Assembly: GCA_030621535.1 (NCBI GenBank)
Contig: JAUXHM010000019.1
Coordinates: 1 to 11,192, forward strand
Source of the DNA: Candidatus Methanophagales archaeon
Lineage (GTDB): Archaea; Halobacteriota; Syntropharchaeia; Alkanophagales; Methanospirareceae
Direction of reading: 5' to 3'
Length of the DNA: 11,192 bases
In this document: positions 6,871 to 11,192 of the stretch, one piece after another
Numbering within the stretch: position 1 is the stretch's first letter
Layout: each line of letters begins with the position of its first letter
The notes under the pieces: generated by a model
The model's input: only the letters and a program-made list of their open reading frames with translations
Databases searched by the model: none
What the model was told of the DNA's origin: nothing
Position numbers and translations under genes: made by a program

Positions 6871-8970
6871 GTGTTTAAGAAGATAAGAAAAAGGGACGGC
6901 AGGGTAGTAAGATTTGATTCTAAGAAGATTGCAGATGCGATTGCAAAAGCAGGTGCAGCAACTGGCGAGTTTGATCATAAAATCGCGCGGGCGTTGACCC
7001 TTAAGGTATTGAACTTGGCGCAGCAGGCAATCTCGCACAGGATACCTACCGTGGAAGGGATTCAAGACGTGGTTGAGGAGGTTTTGTTATCTTCCCCTTA
7101 TCGCAAAACCGCTAGGGGGTATATTATTTATCGAGAGCAACATGCGGGAATCCGGGAGATAACGGCAAAAGCAGACGTTGACATGGTTGACCAATATCTG
7201 GAGAAGCTCGACTGGCAGGTTAATGAAAATAGCAATATGACCTTCTCTTTGCAGGGATTAAACAATTATATTTCTTCGGAAATCAGCAAAACCTACTGGT
7301 TAATTAAAATTTACCCGTCAGAAGTAAGACAGGCGCATTTAAATGGCGATTTTCATATACACGATTTGAACATTCTCTCGGTTTATTGTGTCGGCTGGGA
7401 CCTTTTTGATTTGTTGGAGGAGGGTTTCAGGGGAGCGCCGGGAAAAGTAGAAAGTGAACCCGCAAAACATTTCCGTTCTGCATTAGGGCAGGCAGTAAAT
7501 TTCTTTTATTCGCTACAGGGGGAGGCTGCGGGCGCTCAGGCGTTCTCGAATTTTGATACCCTGCTTGCACCTTTTATACGAGCAGATGGATTGGGCTATG
7601 AAGAAGTGAAGCAGGCATTGCAGGAGTTTGTATTTAACGTGAACGTTCCCACCAGGGTTGGATTTCAAGCACCATTCACTAACATCACTTTAGACCTGAC
7701 CGTTCCCGAGTACTACGCCAACCAGAGTGTCGTCATTGGTGGAGTGCCGCAAAAAGAGACGTATAAGGACTTCAAGGACGAGATGGAAATGTTTAATCGG
7801 GCACTTTTAGAAGTAATGGCAGAGGGAGATGCCAAAGGCAGGGTATTTACTTTTCCTATCCCCACTTACAATATTACGAAGGATTTCGACTGGGCGAACC
7901 CTAATTTGGATGTTCTATGGCAAGTTACCGCTAAATATGGCGTGCCTTACTTCTCTAACTTTATAAATTCTGATATGAATCCGGAAGATGCCCGAAGCAT
8001 GTGCTGCCGGTTGCGAATAGATAACCGAGAGTTAGAGAGAAGAGGGGGCGGGCTTTTCGGGTCGAGTCCGTTAACAGGCTCTATCGGTGTGGTCACGATT
8101 AACATGCCAAAACTTGGATATTCAGCGAGGGACGAAGAAGACTTTATCAGGGTTTTAGAGCGGTTGATGGTTCTGGCGAAGGAGAGCCTGGAGATAAAGA
8201 GGAAGGTTTTAGAGAACTTTATGGAAAAGAATCTTTATCCGTACACGAAATATTATTTAAGAGGAGTAAAAGAGCGTTTTGGTGAGTACTGGAAGAATCA
8301 TTTCTCCACGATTGGTTTGGTGGGTATGAATGAAGCCTGCTTGAATATGTTTGGAGAGAATATCGCATCGGAAAAGTCCAGGGCGTTTACCTCACGGGTG
8401 TTAGATTTTATGCGTGATAAATTATTAGAATTCCAGGCGGAAACTGGGAATAACTATAATCTGGAGGCAACGCCTGCGGAGGGGACTTCTTACCGGCTTG
8501 CAAAAAAGGATAAAGAGAGCAATCCGAAGATAATCTGTGCTAATGAAGATGACTGGGAGAAGGGTGCAGAGCCATTTTATACTAATTCCACGCAACTACC
8601 GGTAAATTATACTGATGACGTCTTCGAGGCGCTGGACTTGCAGGATGAAATACAGACAAAGTACACGGGAGGCACCGTCATACACATTTTTGCCGGAGAG
8701 CGTGTCAGCGACTCTAACACACTGAAAGCGTTAATCAGGAAAATCTGTGAGCTCTATCACTTGCCTTACTTTACCTTCACTCCTACTTTCAGTGTTTGCC
8801 CCTCGCATGGCTATATAGCGGGTGAGCATTATGCCTGCCCAACGTGTGGTGCAGAGACGGAGGTATATTCACGTGTAGTTGGTTATCTGCGCCCGGTAAA
8901 CCAATGGAACAGAGGCAAGCAGGAAGAATTTAAGAAGAGGAAGACGTTTGATATAAATAAGGCAACATGA
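6871..8970 (+). CDS. nrdD: Anaerobic (class III) ribonucleoside-triphosphate reductase
   Basis: 699 aa glycyl-radical enzyme making dNTPs from NTPs without oxygen. An ATP-cone domain fills about 1-92 (KKIRKRDGRVVRFDSKKIA...YREQHAGI), so allosteric control by ATP/dATP is expected. The catalytic barrel shows HDLNILSVYCVGWDL with C173, FFYSLQGEAAGAQAFSNFDT (211-230), NVPTRVGFQAPFTN and ARSMCCRL with C378/C379. The C-terminus has a zinc-binding set (C643, C656, C659 in CPSHGY...CPTCG) and the glycyl-radical loop YSRVVGYLRPVNQWN with Gly671. GTG start supported by AAGGAGG. No intein interrupts it. The stop overlaps the nrdG start as ATGA. It resembles the NrdD type of methanogens and Thermotoga. 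Confidence 0.97.
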   Translation: MFKKIRKRDGRVVRFDSKKIADAIAKAGAATGEFDHKIARALTLKVLNLAQQAISHRIPTVEGIQDVVEEVLLSSPYRKTARGYIIYREQHAGIREITAKADVDMVDQYLEKLDWQVNENSNMTFSLQGLNNYISSEISKTYWLIKIYPSEVRQAHLNGDFHIHDLNILSVYCVGWDLFDLLEEGFRGAPGKVESEPAKHFRSALGQAVNFFYSLQGEAAGAQAFSNFDTLLAPFIRADGLGYEEVKQALQEFVFNVNVPTRVGFQAPFTNITLDLTVPEYYANQSVVIGGVPQKETYKDFKDEMEMFNRALLEVMAEGDAKGRVFTFPIPTYNITKDFDWANPNLDVLWQVTAKYGVPYFSNFINSDMNPEDARSMCCRLRIDNRELERRGGGLFGSSPLTGSIGVVTINMPKLGYSARDEEDFIRVLERLMVLAKESLEIKRKVLENFMEKNLYPYTKYYLRGVKERFGEYWKNHFSTIGLVGMNEACLNMFGENIASEKSRAFTSRVLDFMRDKLLEFQAETGNNYNLEATPAEGTSYRLAKKDKESNPKIICANEDDWEKGAEPFYTNSTQLPVNYTDDVFEALDLQDEIQTKYTGGTVIHIFAGERVSDSNTLKALIRKICELYHLPYFTFTPTFSVCPSHGYIAGEHYACPTCGAETEVYSRVVGYLRPVNQWNRGKQEEFKKRKTFDINKAT

Positions 8971-9668
8971 ACATCGGCGGGTTTCAGCGATTTTCGTTAA
9001 TAGACTATCCCGGGAAAATATGTGCCATCGTGTTTACGCAGGGCTGCAATTTCAGGTGCCCGTATTGCCACAATCCGGAGCTGGTGGACCCCAAGCGTTT
9101 CTCACGTCCTATCGCGGAAGAAGAAATTATTGAATTTTTGGCGAATCGCAGAGGAAAACTCGATGCTGTCGAAATAACGGGGGGAGAACCAACACTTCAG
9201 CCTGACCTGATTGATTTTATGTGCGACCTCAAAAAATTGGGCTATCTAGTTAAGCTGGATTCAAACGGCAGCAATCCAGGAATACTAAGCGAAGCGATTG
9301 AACACGAAATCGTGGACTACATTGCTATGGACGTAAAAGCGCCGTTGGAAAGATACCGGGAGATTCCCGGTTCCCGGGTTGACCCGGCAAAAATCGAACA
9401 CAGTATCGAATTAATCATGTCTTCCAGATTGAATTATGAATTTCGAACGACGGTAGTGAAATCGCAATTAGGTAAGCGAGATATTTTAGAAATAGGGCGG
9501 CTGATACGAGGTAGTAAACGATACATATTGCAGAAATTCGTGCCTGTAAAGGTGTTGGACAAGAAATTTCTCGATGAAGATGAAGTGGTTTACACGGATG
9601 ACGAGTTAGAATATTTGAGGGATGCGGTGAAAAGAAAAGGTTATGTTGCCGAATGCAAGGTGCGGTGA
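8967..9668 (+). CDS. nrdG: Radical-SAM activase of anaerobic ribonucleotide reductase
   Basis: 233 aa. It should use a [4Fe-4S] cluster and S-adenosylmethionine to create the glycyl radical on NrdD. The cluster motif is CNFRCPYC (C27, C31, C34) in TQGCNFRCPYCHNPELV, and TGGEPTLQPDL (71-81) binds SAM. FQRFSLIDYPGKICAIVFTQ at the N-terminus is typical of the NrdG2-type activases (TIGR02495). The ATG overlaps the nrdD TGA by 4 nt, so the pair is translationally coupled and the partner assignment is strong despite the family's likeness to pyruvate-formate-lyase activases. Confidence 0.95.
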   Translation: MNIGGFQRFSLIDYPGKICAIVFTQGCNFRCPYCHNPELVDPKRFSRPIAEEEIIEFLANRRGKLDAVEITGGEPTLQPDLIDFMCDLKKLGYLVKLDSNGSNPGILSEAIEHEIVDYIAMDVKAPLERYREIPGSRVDPAKIEHSIELIMSSRLNYEFRTTVVKSQLGKRDILEIGRLIRGSKRYILQKFVPVKVLDKKFLDEDEVVYTDDELEYLRDAVKRKGYVAECKVR

Positions 9669-9680
9669 AAGAAGAAAACG

Positions 9681-9809
9681 ATGAAGAAAAAATCTGATTG
9701 GAAGGGAACACTTAAGCGCGAACGAGCACAGAAAGACGGGTTCTTTGCCGTGCACGAGCAATCGCCGAGTAATTACTCAAAATCTTGTGGTGGAAATCTT
9801 AAATACTAA
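9681..9809 (+). pseudogene. Possible 3'-truncated DUF1684-like gene
   Basis: A 42-codon frame beginning ATG 12 nt after the nrdG stop. Its first 29 residues (SDWKGTLKRERAQKDGFF, AVHEQSP) resemble the N-terminus of archaeal DUF1684 proteins as I know them (DWK..L..ER..KD.FF..HP.SPIP). After Ser-Pro at about 9768 the similarity ends abruptly and the frame closes as NYSKSCGGNLKY. Intact members are far longer, so this looks like a leftover 5' end joined to unrelated DNA. The frame is seen directly; the family match is from memory and needs a profile search. It could also be a chance small ORF. Confidence 0.45.
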
Positions 9810-9845
9810 CCTTAACTCCGCACCTTTTTGGGCAAAAATAGTTCT

Positions 9846-9876
9846 TTTGGTAAAGCTTTTCTTTCTAAGAAAAGGT
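9846..9876. terminator. Hairpin between convergent nrdG and cgi121 (TTTGGTAAAGC repeat, copy 2)
   Basis: CTTTTCTT (9856-9863) and AAGAAAAG (9867-9874) form a perfect 8-bp stem with a 3-nt loop, directly downstream of the cgi121 stop (9879-9877). It sits between convergent transcripts, which suits a 3'-end signal for either strand. The flanking TTTGGTAAAGC and AAAAGGTTT match the motif at 4585-4608, so it also belongs to a dispersed repeat. A terminator role is inference. Confidence 0.5.
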
Positions 9877-10446
9877 TTATTTCAGTACATCTAACATCGC
9901 AACCCTTTCTAACACCAACTGCTTTAGTTTGGATTCGCCCACTGCCTTTAACTCAGCCTCTGTTATGTCAAAGAACTTCTTTATACCCTCTTTTTTATCA
10001 CCTTTATATTCTAACTCCAACTCTGAGATTGGCTCTTCTTGTATCCCTGTTTTCCTCTTTACTTCCTCAGCAACCATTTCCAAATCTTTTTCTCCTCTCG
10101 CAGAAGCATCAACAATAACGATTGCAACTCTTTTTTCGCCTTTCGATTTCGACACGCCCATCGCCAATGCTCTTTCTATCTGCCTTCTTCCCGCGGTATA
10201 TAAAAGAATCTCCAAACTCAAGTCATTTGTTATGTTTCTGTTCCTGCCCACAGCCCGCAGTGCCTTTTTCACCGCTGATTTTATATGTTCTTCCCCGGCT
10301 ATCAACTCCGCATTCATCGCTTGTATCGTCACATCATATTTACGAGCGACGGTTTTCAATACAGCAAGAAAATCGTCCACATTTGATACCCTGACTTTAC
10401 CAGCAATTAGTTTGCAGTTTAATTCCTGCTTCTGCTTATCGAACAT
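9877..10446 (-). CDS. cgi121: KEOPS complex subunit Cgi121
   Basis: 189 aa. Cgi121 is the tRNA-recruiting subunit of KEOPS (with Kae1, Bud32, Pcc1), which adds t6A to ANN-decoding tRNAs. The diagnostic core is at about 41-97: IQAMNAELIAGEEHIKSAVK, then NITNDLSLEILLYTAGRRQI and ERALAMGV. It corresponds to the family pattern of an A-x-x-I-A-G-x-E-H-L helix start and an LLYASGxRQI segment. Length fits the archaeal family. A repeat unit ends only 6 nt upstream of the ATG; GGAGGT lies about 20 nt upstream, too far for a normal ribosome binding site, so how translation starts is unclear. No other KEOPS gene is in the window. Confidence 0.9.
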   Translation of the reverse strand: MFDKQKQELNCKLIAGKVRVSNVDDFLAVLKTVARKYDVTIQAMNAELIAGEEHIKSAVKKALRAVGRNRNITNDLSLEILLYTAGRRQIERALAMGVSKSKGEKRVAIVIVDASARGEKDLEMVAEEVKRKTGIQEEPISELELEYKGDKKEGIKKFFDITEAELKAVGESKLKQLVLERVAMLDVLK

Positions 10447-10452
10447 TTTAAT

Positions 10453-10562
10453 GTATATAACGTATAACCTCCTTCTATTTGAGACACAGATTTACACTGA
10501 TTTACGCAGATTTATTTTAGTTTAACCGTGTTGATTCTTATCATCTGTGTTAATCTGCGTTA
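10453..10562. repeat. Palindromic period-10 element 1 (53-nt unit copy A plus inverted arm)
   Basis: Starts with GTATATAACGTATAAC and continues through CTATTTGAGAC into 10-bp ACGCAGATTT-like steps (about 10484-10515). After a 25-nt centre an inverted arm TCATCTGTGTTAATCTGCGT follows (10541-10560); left and right arms match at 16 of 20 positions by eye. The first 53 nt are about 81% identical to copy B at 10588-10640. The element holds no coding core. It looks like the smallest form of the family seen at 10588-10812. Confidence 0.7.
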
Positions 10563-10587
10563 GTAATTTATTTTCTATTTTCTTGTG

Positions 10588-10812
10588 GTATATAAAGTAT
10601 AACTTCTACCTATTTAGGACGCAGATTTACGCAGATTTACGCAGAAAACTATTTCCTAAAATTATCAAATGCTTTACGTTTAACTTCCGGTTTAGTGCCA
10701 AAATCCAGAAAACCATAACCCAGTTTATTATAAACACGATAGAAGATTCTAATAATCTCCTCCGTCAATTCATTATATTTGAAATCCTGATTATCTGCGT
10801 TCATCTGCGTCC
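10588..10812. mobile_element. MITE-like element 2: inverted period-10 repeats around a deleted GxxExxY gene
   Basis: The head GTATATAAAGTATAAC (10588-10603) leads to the left inverted repeat at 10617-10644, three 10-bp steps of the type ACGCAGATTT. The right inverted repeat is at 10789-10812. Read outward-in, both begin GGACGCAGAT and match at 18 of the first 20 positions. Between them lies a 51-codon remnant of a GxxExxY protein gene on the minus strand. No transposase is present. The inverted repeats and the remnant are seen directly; calling the whole a non-autonomous mobile element is inference from its structure and from related copies at 10453 and 6751. Confidence 0.65.
10649..10804 (-). 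pseudogene. Internally deleted GxxExxY protein (PD-(D/E)XK-like) remnant
   Basis: A 51-codon frame starting MNADNQDFKYNELTEEII and ending FGTKPEVKRKAFDNFRK. The first part, through YNKLGYGFL, matches the N-terminus of GxxExxY proteins (TIGR04256/PF13366; usual about 120-135 aa, NELTEKII...VYN.LGYGFLE.VYE). The second part matches their C-terminus (NFG.KPE.KRK.FDN). About 75-80 middle residues, including the rest of the GxxExxY motif and the nuclease-like core, are missing, yet the join keeps the frame. The ATG (10804-10802) lies within the right inverted repeat, and the TAG (10651-10649) ends 4 nt before the left one. A function for the mini-protein is not expected but cannot be excluded. Confidence 0.75.
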
Positions 10813-10839
10813 GATTATCAAAAATTATTCTTTCTTGTT

Positions 10840-11192
10840 TTATTCTTCCCTCTCTCGTACTCGTGAACCTTCGATTCTCAACGTCACAACCTTTGTATCT
10901 TTCAGCGAAACATTTGCGAGCTTAGCCGCTTCCTCTAACGCATCCTCTAAGTCCCCTGTTTTATCTACGAGACCCAGCTGCAATCCTTCCTCACCGGTAA
11001 ACCAGCCTCCGCGTGATATATTCCTCATATCCTCCTCGCTAATGTTCCTGCTTTCACCAACACACGCCGAAAACACTTCTTGAACGCTCTCCAGACGTTC
11101 CATGAGATACGCTCGTTCGCTCTCGTTTAGCCGATAATCGGCAAACATATCCTTGAACTCGCCTGGAGGCATGGAAGACATCTCCTCTGCTT
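10840..11192 (-). CDS. sppA: Signal peptide peptidase SppA (S49 family), C-terminal part
   Basis: Partial: the frame is open to the right window edge, and the visible 117 codons end at TAA 10842-10840. Family features are the MPPGEFKDMFADYRLNESER segment, a helix E..YLMERLESVQEVF...V, then GGWFTGEEGLQLGLVDKTGD and DALEEAAKLANV, all typical of the C-terminal part of SppA-type serine/lysine peptidases that degrade leftover signal peptides at the membrane. The catalytic residues and the N-terminal membrane anchor would lie beyond the window. The stop is 27 nt from the end of the palindromic element, which sits directly downstream. Confidence 0.85.
   Translation of the reverse strand, partial: AEEMSSMPPGEFKDMFADYRLNESERAYLMERLESVQEVFSACVGESRNISEEDMRNISRGGWFTGEEGLQLGLVDKTGDLEDALEEAAKLANVSLKDTKVVTLRIEGSRVREREE

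Noticed and set aside
6634..7065. 143-aa minus-strand ORF crossing the carS-nrdD gap
   Set aside because: Its C-terminus is the translated period-9 repeat (TAEHTENAKGTR) and the rest lies antisense to nrdD; no recognisable domain.
6871..8970. Intein or frameshift in nrdD
   Set aside because: The frame is continuous from ATP cone to glycyl loop at normal length; no splice-junction motifs interrupt the catalytic motifs.
10453..10812. CRISPR-like array
   Set aside because: The repeats are short, degenerate and directly abutting or inverted, without uniform spacers; no cas genes are present.
10547..11083. 178-aa plus-strand ORF over the repeat gap and sppA
   Set aside because: It reads the repeat arms (TQIYADLRR, ICVHLR) and then the antisense of sppA; a shadow of the real gene and the element.
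1..11192. tRNA, rRNA or other known structured RNA genes
   Set aside because: No cloverleaf, T-loop GTTCNANNC context, or rRNA-like stretch was found on either strand in the gaps.
10840..11192. Broken sppA (short ORF beginning at an internal ATG)
   Set aside because: The frame stays open to the window edge with no stop, so the shortness is a window effect rather than a truncation.

Overview
The window comes from an anaerobic archaeon, most likely a euryarchaeote. Markers that are archaeal or archaeal-type include ABCE1/RLI with its eight-cysteine Fe-S domain, a short Sm-like (LSm) protein, the CDP-archaeol synthase CarS, a Cgi121-type KEOPS subunit and the archaeal HTH regulator family of COG1395/MF_00584. 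A class III (oxygen-sensitive) ribonucleotide reductase with its radical-SAM activase indicates anaerobic life. The gene mix and the abundant short-period intergenic repeats remind me of methane/alkane-oxidising lineages such as Methanophagales (ANME-1), but that placement is inference only.

Layout. (1) Positions 174-4519, minus strand: one tightly packed run lsm > proC > HTH regulator > purE > ABCE1, with junctions of 1 nt, 24 nt, 2 nt and a 10-nt overlap, so probably one operon joining RNA handling, proline and purine synthesis and ribosome recycling. (2) Positions 4520-4628: a divergent promoter region with a nearly symmetric TATA-rich core. (3) Positions 4629-6542, plus strand: pyrC (dihydroorotase) then carS. 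(4) Positions 6543-6870: a 328-bp gap filled by two repeat families and the nrdD leader. (5) Positions 6871-9668: nrdD and nrdG overlapping by ATGA, followed by a truncated small reading frame resembling the start of a DUF1684 protein. (6) Positions 9877-10446, minus strand: cgi121. (7) Positions 10447-10839: a 393-bp gap made almost entirely of two palindromic repeat elements. (8) Positions 10840-11192, minus strand: the C-terminal part of an SppA-type signal peptide peptidase, cut by the window edge.

The protein genes are ordinary housekeeping. The unusual content lies between them: at least five families of short-period repeats (periods of about 7, 9, 10 and 14 bp, plus a TTTGGTAAAG hairpin motif), nearly all at gene ends. 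The best find is at 10617-10812. Inverted repeats built from a 10-bp ACGCAGATNN unit enclose a 51-codon frame that joins the N-terminus of a GxxExxY (PD-(D/E)XK-like) protein in frame to its C-terminus. The start codon lies inside one inverted repeat and the stop codon four bases from the other. It looks like an internally deleted, MITE-like derivative of a mobile unit whose full-length form would carry the intact GxxExxY gene. Related 53-nt repeat units lie next to the cgi121 start and in the nrdD leader.
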